Origin: a virus
IMG/VR virus record: IMGVR_UViG_3300027782_000090
Coordinates: 1-61,067 of that record
Reading direction: 5' to 3' (one strand)
Length of the DNA stretch: 61,067 bases
Made by a program: the position numbers and the translations under genes. Shown piece by piece: positions 8,842-16,901 of this stretch; the stretch's first letter is position 1; the number at the start of each line of letters is the position of its first letter. The notes under the pieces were generated by a model. It ran no database searches. It was not told the origin of the DNA and worked only from the letters and a program-made list of their open reading frames with translations.

Positions 8842-9619
8842 CTATAGGCTCCAAGGACTTTAGTTTAAAGTCTCCTTTACCAGCCTCTGCACATGCCTTT
8901 TTAATTGGACATGATTTGCAGATCTTTGAATTGGATCGGTAATTCTTTTCAGGTAGGGTTCTATCGACCCAAGCCTTACGAACTGATCTCATCCATTCAA
9001 ACGTCTGGTCTACCCACCGACGATAATAATCATTTACTTCTACAGGAAGAATAAGCAACTCGTGATTATTTTTATTTTCATAAATAAGAACTGCTTTTGC
9101 TTTCTTGAGAATCTTCATATAAATAAGAAGCTGAACTAAGTGTCCAGTCTTTGGTTTCATGTGAGCTTTGCGGTACTCAAAGCCCTCGTTCATCATAGTT
9201 TTAATTTCACCAAGGAGTTCTTCTCCCTGCCAATTAACAATAACATCGCCATAACCAAAAATTGGCGGGTCATTGTTTACAATTTTAAATTCTGAATCAA
9301 CAAGAAAATCTGGAACGTTGCCCATTGCTTCTTGGATTCTTTCGTGAGACTTAGTTCCTGCAGTCATATTTGCTGCACTGTAAGGTGTTGCATCATCTTC
9401 AAACATTTGTCCGTCAAAAGCTAAGTACCAATATCTTGGGCACTCACCATGGCCATAGGCAATTGTTGATGGAGCAAAAGTCTTCTTCTGTGTTTGCTTG
9501 TCAATACGATTTACAGTATAGCCAGACTGAATCTTTTCAGCAATTCCCGCAACATCAATAGGATGAACTGGTGGCTTGTCCTGTTTAACCATAACCTGCT
9601 GTAATAAACTTTTTGTCAT
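8819..9619 (-). CDS. Cas4/RecB-like PD-(D/E)XK exonuclease with Fe-S cysteines
   Basis: RecB-family nuclease motifs are present in order: H92 (KSHERI), D125 (FGYGDVIV), E138-x-K140 (LGEIKT) and Q163-xxx-Y167 (QLLIY). Four cysteines, C60 (GECPRYW) and C234, C237, C243 (CKSCPIKKAC), match the Fe-S cluster arrangement of Cas4 and AddB. Such phage nucleases resect DNA ends for recombination. The gene has its own extended -10 just upstream. There is no CRISPR array in the window, so a recombination role is more likely. Confidence 0.85.
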   Translation of the reverse strand: MTKSLLQQVMVKQDKPPVHPIDVAGIAEKIQSGYTVNRIDKQTQKKTFAPSTIAYGHGECPRYWYLAFDGQMFEDDATPYSAANMTAGTKSHERIQEAMGNVPDFLVDSEFKIVNNDPPIFGYGDVIVNWQGEELLGEIKTMMNEGFEYRKAHMKPKTGHLVQLLIYMKILKKAKAVLIYENKNNHELLILPVEVNDYYRRWVDQTFEWMRSVRKAWVDRTLPEKNYRSNSKICKSCPIKKACAEAGKGDFKLKSLEPIDEALSMV

Positions 9620-9646
9620 TGTTTTATGCTCGTTTCTATTAGTATA

Positions 9647-9655
9647 AGTATAGCA
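9647..9655 (-). promoter_or_regulatory. extended -10 promoter for the Cas4-like nuclease operon
   Basis: The minus strand reads TGCTATACT in the 38-bp gap before the Cas4-like gene, 28 bases before the ATG. It matches the motif repeated across this genome. Confidence 0.6.
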
Positions 9656-9657
9656 GA

Positions 9658-9963
9658 TTATCGTGTTATGTATTTTAAAGCAGAGACTAAATTATTAATT
9701 GCTTCTGCTGCAGTATAATATAAATTCTTTTTGCCTCGATCTGACTTATCTACATTTGCCATCCATGTTGCTTTCAATGCCATCTTTGCTGCTATAGCTT
9801 GAAGCCTTACTATTTCTATATGAGCAACATTAATTGGAATGTCTGGCTTTATAATTAATTTAGCAATCATTGTTAAAGCTGTTGTTAATTCTTCATCTTC
9901 CATATAGTCAGCAATTTCTACCAAACCATTTACCATGTCTATTGTTGTTACTTGTTGTTCCAT
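9658..9963 (-). CDS. hypothetical helical protein (101 aa)
   Basis: The product is almost entirely helical and acidic at the N-terminus (NGLVEIADYMEDEELTTALTM), with a basic C-terminal half (NVDKSDRGKKNLYY). It starts in a TAATG overlap with the upstream nuclease-like gene, so it is co-translated. No known family is recognised. Confidence 0.6.
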   Translation of the reverse strand: MEQQVTTIDMVNGLVEIADYMEDEELTTALTMIAKLIIKPDIPINVAHIEIVRLQAIAAKMALKATWMANVDKSDRGKKNLYYTAAEAINNLVSALKYITR

Positions 9964-10268
9964 TATTCCTCCACTAGATCTTCTAATATGCTCATCTCAA
10001 TTATAGCAAGTCTGACTTTAGAGTTTCCCTCGCCTATCACGACAACGATGGCTGGATCTTTGCCGTTCTTCATTGCATCAGTTGTAGCCTTTGCCCAAAC
10101 ATCTTTATTTAAAGTAAAAGATTTTCCAACCTCTTTAAAATCTACCACAAAGTTTTTCCAAGAAGCATCTCCTTTTTGAGTATTGCGACCAGAGTTCTTA
10201 TGCTGCTTAGCACCTATCCTCTTAGACTCACTCTTCTCCGTCAAAGTCGCTCTTCTTTCTTTTACCAA
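9963..10268 (-). CDS. putative small PD-(D/E)XK-like nuclease or resolvase
   Basis: The pattern KNSGRNTQKGDASW followed by FVVDFKE and DPAIVVVIGE resembles small Holliday-resolvase or VRR-type nuclease cores: an Asp after the Gly-rich loop, then Asp-x-Lys-Glu. The frame begins with TTG 10268 overlapping the previous gene by 41 bases; an in-frame TTG at 10244 is an alternative, so the start is uncertain. It lies between the RecA-like and Cas4-like genes, in keeping with DNA processing. The family assignment is tentative. Confidence 0.55.
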   Translation of the reverse strand: MVKERRATLTEKSESKRIGAKQHKNSGRNTQKGDASWKNFVVDFKEVGKSFTLNKDVWAKATTDAMKNGKDPAIVVVIGEGNSKVRLAIIEMSILEDLVEE

Positions 10269-10404
10269 GAGAGACCTTGCTAAGATGTTTTTCCTTACAC
10301 ATCCAAGTAATCTCTTTTGTAATTGGGTATAACCTTAATGTTGGAACTTCTGCCTTGCAAGTATGGCAAAGAAACTTACCATTATAAACTGTATAATTAG
10401 GCAC
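10228..10404 (-). CDS. small zinc-ribbon-like protein (58 aa)
   Basis: The frame starts at GTG 10404, which overlaps the last codons of the RecA-like gene. Cys residues C13 and C16 (FLCHTCK) with C36 and H40 (WMCKEKH) could bind one zinc. The C-terminus is basic then acidic (GKRKKSDFDGEE). Continuous coding between two well-supported genes and the zinc motif support it. The role is unknown. Confidence 0.6.
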   Translation of the reverse strand: MPNYTVYNGKFLCHTCKAEVPTLRLYPITKEITWMCKEKHLSKVSLGKRKKSDFDGEE

Positions 10405-11407
10405 TTAGTCTATCCTTGATTGATTTTTGCAAATCAAGATCCTCTCTTACACGATTAATAAAAGCTTCCTTACCTTGTACCTTTGATCCGTCAGGGAGTA
10501 TATACCAAGCACCAGTGCGTTCTACAATACCGTTTAGTTCTGCGGTAGTAACCAGATCACCAATGGTATCAAGACCAATATCGTCACCTCTAAAATAAAA
10601 ATCATACTCACCATTTTGGAACCCTGGAGAGGTTTTAGAGAATTGTAATTCCCAACGAATAGTTCTGCCAATCTTTTCTTCAATTAGTTTATCTCCTACT
10701 TTAATCTTACCTTTAATTGCTTGATTGTCTGACTCTGAAGAAAAGAGCTTAACAATACATGAGGAATAAAACTTAGTAGCCTGACCACCAGAAGGCTGCT
10801 GGCTAGTATACATAGCATTGATATTGTTACGAGACTGAGAAATAAGAACAAGCAGAGTTGGCTTAACCTTATTGTTTGCGTAGTTAAGCATTTTCCATGC
10901 GTTACTAAAGTCACGAGATTCTGCTCCAATCTGTTTGGTATTTTCCAAAGCCTTCATCTCATCAGTATCTTTTTCAAAGTATATTGCAGGAAGCATTGAT
11001 GTAATAGAGTCTACTACAATTAAATCAACACCAGCATTCATTAATGCCACACCTACATCTACCATATCACTGATAGTTCTTGCTTGTGAATAAATAAGTT
11101 TTTCTGGATCTACCCCAAGAGATCTGGCCCAGTCTTCTGAGTATGACATTTCTGAATCAATCCAGGCACATAGCTTTCCTTCTGCCTGTGCTAAAGCAAT
11201 CATCTGAAGGCACATAGAGGACTTTGCAGAGGACTTTGACCCCCAGATAAGAACTTGTCTACCATACGGAAGACCACCGCCCAGGGCACGGTTTAAACCA
11301 TAACTAGGGGTTGGTTGATATTCATAATTAATCCCTACACCAGTGCCCAATTTCTTTCTTAGTTTTGGGTCGAGTTGTGCCATCGCTTCTTCTATTGTTA
11401 CAGTCAT
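10397..11407 (-). CDS. RecA/UvsX-like recombinase
   Basis: This is a strand-exchange ATPase. Walker A is GSKSSAKS at residues 56-63, where Ala61 replaces the usual Gly. The catalytic Glu lies in WIDSEMSYS (E86). Walker B is DLIVVDSI (D133). The L2-loop region reads QQPSGGQATKFYSS. The length of 336 residues is typical. It starts in a TAATG overlap with the MazG-like gene. The role is homologous recombination and replication restart, with the RuvC-like and Cas4-like enzymes downstream. Confidence 0.92.
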   Translation of the reverse strand: MTVTIEEAMAQLDPKLRKKLGTGVGINYEYQPTPSYGLNRALGGGLPYGRQVLIWGSKSSAKSSMCLQMIALAQAEGKLCAWIDSEMSYSEDWARSLGVDPEKLIYSQARTISDMVDVGVALMNAGVDLIVVDSITSMLPAIYFEKDTDEMKALENTKQIGAESRDFSNAWKMLNYANNKVKPTLLVLISQSRNNINAMYTSQQPSGGQATKFYSSCIVKLFSSESDNQAIKGKIKVGDKLIEEKIGRTIRWELQFSKTSPGFQNGEYDFYFRGDDIGLDTIGDLVTTAELNGIVERTGAWYILPDGSKVQGKEAFINRVREDLDLQKSIKDRLSA

Positions 11408-11742
11408 TAGAATCGTACTCCATGTTTCTCTGGTCTAGTTTTATTAAAGTCTACCTTTTCTCTTAATGCTTGGTCAAGCGAAAGCTTCGTATATCCTGCA
11501 TCAACAACACCAGCATATAAGTCAAGTGTACGAATTAAAATGTCGGCAAACTCTTTTGTAATTTCTTCCTCACCTTTATCTTTACGAATTGCTTCCATTA
11601 CTTCTGTTACCTCAGAAACAATCATCATAAGTTGTTTTGCAATAAAAATATCATCAACATCTTCTATCTTAGGCCAAAATCCTTTTTCAACTGCAGCCTT
11701 ATGCAAATTAATTGCTAAATTATCAAACACATTGTCATACAT
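11407..11742 (-). CDS. mazG: MazG-like nucleotide pyrophosphohydrolase
   Basis: The all-helical MazG metal site is seen as E44-xx-E47 (SEVTEV) and E64-xx-D67 (EFADIL). The C-terminal KVDFNKTRPEKHG also fits the family. Phage MazG proteins hydrolyse nucleotide triphosphates or affect ppGpp. GGAGG lies 6 bases before the ATG. It overlaps the end of dnaE by 8 bases. Confidence 0.85.
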   Translation of the reverse strand: MYDNVFDNLAINLHKAAVEKGFWPKIEDVDDIFIAKQLMMIVSEVTEVMEAIRKDKGEEEITKEFADILIRTLDLYAGVVDAGYTKLSLDQALREKVDFNKTRPEKHGVRF

Positions 11743-14700
11743 TTATATCCTCCAAGATAACTGTTCCATCTTTAGTCTTACCAAAACTAAACTTATAGAC
11801 ACTACCCTCTTCAAGTTTCATGTAAGCTTTTGCAAATGTTGTAGGAAAAACAGTTACAGAGTGTAAATCTCTTGAAGAGTCTGCAAGTGTAAGCGAAGCC
11901 ATCTTCTTTCCTGTTTTTGTAATCCTTGGTTTAAATGATACCACAAACATGTCATCATCTTTATATGGAAGCATCCTGTAGTTTAAAAACTTTACAAGAG
12001 CACTGTCAGAACCTTTTATTTGGTCGACAGGGATAGCAGAAAGAATCCTATTATCATTAGCCAAAATGAGATACGATATGCCAGCTTCAATAGTGGTGTT
12101 TTCATCATCAAATATTCCTACGCTTCCTGTTTTATCTAATAGTTCTACTCTTGACCAACCCTTTGATCTCTTAATACTTTTAATCATTCCCATGAGGATA
12201 AAAGAACCTTTTTCTTCATAGTCTTCATTTTGTGTAATCCAAGCATGATAATGAGATGGAACAGAAATATTAAACTCTGGTAAATTTAAATACTCATAAA
12301 GATTTTCTTTTATCTCATTTTCATTTCTTGGTTGATCACTAAACGTCGCAGCGCCGATGACTCGTAGCGCTTGCAGTGCTCTAGAATTGACTCCATTTCC
12401 TTTTGTAAACGTAAACTCTTCCAGTTGAGCATACGAATCAAACGGCCTTGCGGAGATATACCTTTCGGCGATTTTGTCAGATATAAACTTAATCCCCGAC
12501 AAACCAAAACGAATACCTTTTCCTTCAATTTTAAAATCGATATCCGAATCATTAATATGAGGTAGCTTAATGCTAATTCCCATTCTCTTTGCTTCAATAA
12601 GGTATTCAGTGCGAGCATCTTTGTCCTTTTCATTTTTTAGTAGTGAGTACATAAACTCTAATGGGTAATGATACTTTAACCATGCCGTCCAATACGAGAG
12701 CGTAGAGTAAGCAACCGCATGAGACTTGTTGAACGAGTATCCCGCATGCGCTTCAAAGTCATGCCATAGATCACGAGCCGAATTGGGACTAATATAGGCA
12801 GAAGCGCCTTCAACAAACTTGTCTTTGAATACGTCAAACTCTTTAGCATCTTTTTTCTTTCCGATGATCTTTCTAACTTTATCTGCTTCCGACATGGACA
12901 TACCGCCAAGCGATACGCATGCTTGCATAACTTGTTCTTGGTAAAGAATACAACCATAGGTTTCCTCCGTAAATTCTTTTAATACTTGATGAGTATACCC
13001 AATATTTTGACGACCATGCTTGCGCTCAATATAGTCTTTTCCAATTGTATTCATAGCACCTGGACGAACCAAAGCATTAGATGCAGCAAGTTCAGCAAGA
13101 TTTTTTACACCCATCTTAACAAGAAGGTTTGTGTATGGTGCTGCTTCACACTGAAAGACTCCCTTTGTATACCCGTCAGAAAGCATTTGATAAACATTTG
13201 TATCATCCATAGGTATTAGTAGTGGATCAATCAACTTGCCATCTCGTTCTTTAATAATCTGAATTGCATCTTGTAAAACTGATAAAGTCTTTAAACCAAG
13301 AGCATCAATCTTAATTAAGCCAATTCTTTCAGCTTCTTCCATGTCAACCGCAACAACAGGAATACGCTCATCGCTGCCAGTAGAAGAACGTGTCTCCATT
13401 GGTGCGAACCTAAAAATAGGATCTTTACTAGTGACAACACCAGCAGCGTGAATGCCAGTACCTCTAATACGACCACGAAGTTGTTCCCCATATATCTCTA
13501 CCTCTGGATATTTCTCACGGAATTCCCGTGTTGTTTTTGAACTGCAATATTCATCCCAAGTGTCAACTAATTTTAAAACCTTGTTAACATCAGTTAAAGG
13601 AATATTTAATACTCGTGCAACATCTCGGACTACACCTTTATCCTTAAATGAAAGGAATGTGGCAATTGATGCAACATGTTTGTATTGTCTAACAAGATAG
13701 TCTTTAACTTCTTCACGACGGCTATCTTGAATGTCTGTATCAATATCTGGAAAGTCATTTCGGTCTGGATTAATAAAACGAAAGAATAATAGCCCATGCT
13801 TAATTGGATCAATGTCTGTAATTCCAAGTGTGTAACAAAGCAATGAACCAGCAGAAGAACCACGACCTGGGCCGACCATAATTCCTTCTTTCTTTGCCCA
13901 TGTAATCATGCTACGCACAACAAGAAAGTAAGGACCAAACTTTTTATCTTTAATAATTTTTAGCTCTTCATCTAAACGATCTAGATATTCTTGGTTATCT
14001 TGTAAGCCACGCTGTGCTAAACCTTCTAGTGCAAGTGTCTTTAACTCTTTATCTGGATTCTTGTATTGTACTGGTAGTAGATCCATTCCTTCTTGAATTC
14101 CATAGTCCCCAACTTTTTCAGCAACAGAGATTGTGTTGGCGTAAATGTCTGGACGATCAATACCTTGTGCTTCCATAGCAGCCTTCATCTCTTCATAGGA
14201 AAGAAGATGGATGTCAAACTTATTAAATGTAATCTGACGATCATGCCCATATAGATAATCTAAACGATCCATCATATTTGTATGCTTTTTAGACTTCTCA
14301 AAGGTATGCTCTTTGTCAATCTTGACATGAGTATTAAGAAGTAATTTAAATTCCTGGATTTCTTTTTGATCCGTATGACTGTGATGGCAGTCTGGAGTAA
14401 CAACAACCTGAACACCAAACTCGTCAGCTAAAGCAATTAACTGCTTATTAATTTGAGCCTCATTGTGTGGCATAACCTCAATATAGTAATCATCTTTAAA
14501 TACACGCTTAAACCATTTGATATAATCTTTTGCTATTGCAAACTCATTATTTTCAAGTGCTTTTACGAGAACGCTACTTGGGCAAGCAGAGGTAACAATA
14601 ATACCTTCAGAATATTTTTCAAGGACTTCAAAGTCAAACCTTGGCTTTTTAAAGTATCCTTCTGTCCATGCAATCTCGTTAATCTTATTTAAATTCTCTA

Positions 14701-15007
14701 AACCAATTTGGTTCTTAGCGAGAAGGACTATATGGTTGTAGACTAAATCAAGATCGCCGTTTCTTTCCGACTTATCTCTTGTATCAAATCTATCAGCACA
14801 CATATAGCCTTCTACGCCAAGTATAGGCTTAATACCCTTCGCTTTTGCAATACGATGCAGTTCCCTATGCCCAGATAAAGTACCATGATCAGTGATGGCA
14901 ATGGCTGTCATCCCTAAATCAACTGCACGGTCAACATATTCTTCTGGAGTAGCGATCCCGTCAAATAACGAGTAGTGGGTGTGTACGTGTAAGCCTACGT
15001 AGGACAT
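11735..15007 (-). CDS. dnaE: DNA polymerase III alpha subunit (replicative polymerase)
   Basis: The N-terminal PHP domain keeps its metal ligands: H7-x-H9-x-H11 (LHVHTHYS), ITDHGTLSG and TPDCHHSH, so proofreading could be active. The polymerase core has GPGRGSSAGSL, the PDIDTD motif at about residue 420 and the third Asp in IKIDALGLK near residue 566. The helix-hairpin-helix region and a C-terminal OB-fold (FILMGMIKSIKRSKGW) follow. The length of about 1090 residues is close to bacterial DnaE. I start at ATG 15007; a TTG lies one codon earlier. A phage-encoded family C polymerase is less common than family A or B. Confidence 0.95.
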   Translation of the reverse strand: MSYVGLHVHTHYSLFDGIATPEEYVDRAVDLGMTAIAITDHGTLSGHRELHRIAKAKGIKPILGVEGYMCADRFDTRDKSERNGDLDLVYNHIVLLAKNQIGLENLNKINEIAWTEGYFKKPRFDFEVLEKYSEGIIVTSACPSSVLVKALENNEFAIAKDYIKWFKRVFKDDYYIEVMPHNEAQINKQLIALADEFGVQVVVTPDCHHSHTDQKEIQEFKLLLNTHVKIDKEHTFEKSKKHTNMMDRLDYLYGHDRQITFNKFDIHLLSYEEMKAAMEAQGIDRPDIYANTISVAEKVGDYGIQEGMDLLPVQYKNPDKELKTLALEGLAQRGLQDNQEYLDRLDEELKIIKDKKFGPYFLVVRSMITWAKKEGIMVGPGRGSSAGSLLCYTLGITDIDPIKHGLLFFRFINPDRNDFPDIDTDIQDSRREEVKDYLVRQYKHVASIATFLSFKDKGVVRDVARVLNIPLTDVNKVLKLVDTWDEYCSSKTTREFREKYPEVEIYGEQLRGRIRGTGIHAAGVVTSKDPIFRFAPMETRSSTGSDERIPVVAVDMEEAERIGLIKIDALGLKTLSVLQDAIQIIKERDGKLIDPLLIPMDDTNVYQMLSDGYTKGVFQCEAAPYTNLLVKMGVKNLAELAASNALVRPGAMNTIGKDYIERKHGRQNIGYTHQVLKEFTEETYGCILYQEQVMQACVSLGGMSMSEADKVRKIIGKKKDAKEFDVFKDKFVEGASAYISPNSARDLWHDFEAHAGYSFNKSHAVAYSTLSYWTAWLKYHYPLEFMYSLLKNEKDKDARTEYLIEAKRMGISIKLPHINDSDIDFKIEGKGIRFGLSGIKFISDKIAERYISARPFDSYAQLEEFTFTKGNGVNSRALQALRVIGAATFSDQPRNENEIKENLYEYLNLPEFNISVPSHYHAWITQNEDYEEKGSFILMGMIKSIKRSKGWSRVELLDKTGSVGIFDDENTTIEAGISYLILANDNRILSAIPVDQIKGSDSALVKFLNYRMLPYKDDDMFVVSFKPRITKTGKKMASLTLADSSRDLHSVTVFPTTFAKAYMKLEEGSVYKFSFGKTKDGTVILEDINV

Positions 15008-15010
15008 CAA

Positions 15011-15664
15011 TTACCAGTCAATATTTGTGCTGGTAACAGATGGAGTATCAAACCCGAAGTAAAAAGCTTCTTGCTCTGGATATGGAACTTCACGAACAAC
15101 CTTTTCTAGGTTGAAGAACTCATGGCTTTCCCAATTGAATGGCTCTGAGTCTGGCTTTGATGGAAGAAGTGTGTAATTAGTTTCAGTTCCCTGACCATTA
15201 CGCTTTAACTTCCATTCAAGATTTGAAACACTACCTGTGTCAAGTGCGTACTCACGAATATTATTGAATGCTGATTGCTTTGAAATACCCTGTGACCAAA
15301 CAGCAACGTATGGATCTTCTGTACCGTCATTGATTAGCACGTTGCAATAAAAACGAAGTCTTGCTCTCCAGCCTGACTTTGGTTCCTTGCGAGCCATCTC
15401 ACAACCAAAGCAACGGCCTTCTGCTTCTTGTGTACATGCAGCCTTACGCTTATAGTCTTTTGGATTTGTGTGTTCTGCAACTACAACAGATAAGCCACGT
15501 GCTTCTGCATAGTGTGCTGAATCCTGATCAAGTTCTTCAACGAAACGAACCTTTGCAGATTGTCCGTCAGCTAACTTAACCCAACGAACCTTTTGTCCTG
15601 TACCTTCATATTTTGGCTTTTCGAGTAGGGCGTTGATATCTTTTAATCCCTTAATTACACTCAT
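15011..15664 (-). CDS. gp32-like single-stranded DNA-binding protein
   Basis: H65 with C77, C85 and C88 (AACTQEAEGRCFGCE) mirrors the zinc site of T4 gp32, where His and three Cys occupy similar positions. Aromatic and basic strands (WRARLRFYCNVLIND) fit an OB-fold binding surface. AAGGAG precedes the ATG. It lies directly before dnaE and after the primase, with an extended -10 of its own. The C-terminus ends in STNIDW and is only mildly acidic. Confidence 0.8.
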   Translation of the reverse strand: MSVIKGLKDINALLEKPKYEGTGQKVRWVKLADGQSAKVRFVEELDQDSAHYAEARGLSVVVAEHTNPKDYKRKAACTQEAEGRCFGCEMARKEPKSGWRARLRFYCNVLINDGTEDPYVAVWSQGISKQSAFNNIREYALDTGSVSNLEWKLKRNGQGTETNYTLLPSKPDSEPFNWESHEFFNLEKVVREVPYPEQEAFYFGFDTPSVTSTNIDW

Positions 15665-15690
15665 GTTTTTCTCCTTTTGTGTTGTTTATA

Positions 15691-16635
15691 TTAGTTTAGC
15701 ATAGACTGTATAGTTTTGTCAAACGAAGACTCTAAAGTCTTTATTTCATCATCTGCCATATCGCCAATGTCTTTATATTGTTTATCTAGTTTGATAACGG
15801 AAACACGAGAGCCAAGTTTTTCAATTATCTTATCTTTCATATTTCCTCCCGCCTCATCATTATCAGCAATAACAATAATGTTATTGAAATACTTTTGAAG
15901 CAATTCTATTTGTATATTGGACACATTAGATCCAAGTGTTGCTACTGCTGGAAAACCAACCTGATCAAGCCTTATCGCATCAAAAGAAGACTCTACTACA
16001 TACACTTTGTCTGCTGTCTTTACTCTGTGTAAGTTAAATAATGTTTTTGCTTTTGGTAATCCTGGAGTATTTTTAAACTCTTTACCCTCAACGGATCTGC
16101 CAACAAATCCAACAGACATTCCATCTGGGCTGTGTACGGGAACAGTTACCATGTCTTGTTTTTCTGAATAACCTAAAGAAAACTTTGACCATGATGATGT
16201 ATCAATTTTGCGATACTTAAAATAATCTTTTGCTCTGTCTGATAAAAGTAATCCATTGTAAAGTCTTTTTAAAATCAATTCGTCAAACGGCACAAATTCT
16301 GGCTTAACATAAAGCTGTTTGTTAATTTCTTTTTCTAAATCCATCTGTGTTTCTTTATTCTTAATAAACCTAATAGACTCAAAGTAAGTTCTGCCAGTAG
16401 TATGTATTACTAATTCAATTAGATCTGCAACTTTGTGACAAGAAAAGCAAAAGAAGATCCCACTATTTTTATCTACTTCTCCTGCAGGGGTACGATTATT
16501 ATTATGAAATGGACAGAAAAGAATATAGTCTGAGTCAACCTCTGACTCAATAGTTAAACCTGAGCCTGTGATGACTCTTTTGATTTGTTCGGTTGTATAT
16601 GTATTGCCTTGGTTCCGTCTATTCCTGATATCCAT
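15691..16635 (-). CDS. DnaG-like primase (CHC2 zinc finger plus Toprim)
   Basis: The zinc finger is C41PFH44 with C63FSC66. The Toprim core has E215 (VYVVESSFDA) and D258/D260 (VIADNDEAGG). At 314 residues it lacks the helicase-binding domain of bacterial DnaG and has no fused helicase. The helicase is a separate gene upstream. It overlaps the preceding small gene by 82 bases, a longer overlap than usual here, so the start may be internal. Confidence 0.9.
   Translation of the reverse strand: MDIRNRRNQGNTYTTEQIKRVITGSGLTIESEVDSDYILFCPFHNNNRTPAGEVDKNSGIFFCFSCHKVADLIELVIHTTGRTYFESIRFIKNKETQMDLEKEINKQLYVKPEFVPFDELILKRLYNGLLLSDRAKDYFKYRKIDTSSWSKFSLGYSEKQDMVTVPVHSPDGMSVGFVGRSVEGKEFKNTPGLPKAKTLFNLHRVKTADKVYVVESSFDAIRLDQVGFPAVATLGSNVSNIQIELLQKYFNNIIVIADNDEAGGNMKDKIIEKLGSRVSVIKLDKQYKDIGDMADDEIKTLESSFDKTIQSMLN
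15693..15701 (-). promoter_or_regulatory. extended -10 promoter for the ssDNA-binding protein gene
   Basis: The minus strand reads TGCTAAACT across the end of the primase gene, followed about 30 bases later by AAGGAG and the ATG. It differs from the genome's TGnTATAMT motif at one base. Confidence 0.5.
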
Positions 16636-16880
16636 TCGCTTTGTCTCTTCCCTACGTATATTCCGTGTACTGTCAGTGCAAAATAAAAACTGTTCTTCTT
16701 CTCATTATAGTCTATCGTAAAATCTGGCTCAATATCAAACCTTGGAACATATCCACCAAGTCTCATCTCTGAAACAATTAATCTGATATATTCAATTTTA
16801 AGCCTACCAATAGATGCCTCATCGTGGATTAATCCATCCAGATAAAACTTCCTAATAGGCTTGTGGTGATAATTTTCCAT
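16554..16880 (-). CDS. conserved hypothetical protein (108 aa)
   Basis: The protein has a His-rich start (MENYHHKPIRKFYLDG) and a beta-rich core (FTIDYNEKKNSFYFALTVHGIYVGK). TATAAT lies only 5 bases before the ATG and no clear ribosome binding site is present, so the mRNA may be leaderless. It lies between helicase and primase. The family is unknown; a replication-accessory role is only a guess from position. Confidence 0.65.
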   Translation of the reverse strand: MENYHHKPIRKFYLDGLIHDEASIGRLKIEYIRLIVSEMRLGGYVPRFDIEPDFTIDYNEKKNSFYFALTVHGIYVGKRQSEWISGIDGTKAIHIQPNKSKESSQAQV

Positions 16881-16885
16881 ACCCT

Positions 16886-16891
16886 ATTATA
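16886..16891 (-). promoter_or_regulatory. -10 element for leaderless transcription
   Basis: TATAAT on the minus strand is separated from the ATG at 16880 by five bases, placing the expected transcription start at or next to the A of ATG. Confidence 0.5.
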
Positions 16892-16901
16892 ACTACTAAT
16901 C

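Noticed and set aside
8819-9619. Cas4 as part of a CRISPR system
   Set aside because: No cas1, cas2 or array is present. Neighbours are recombination genes, so a phage end-processing nuclease is more likely.
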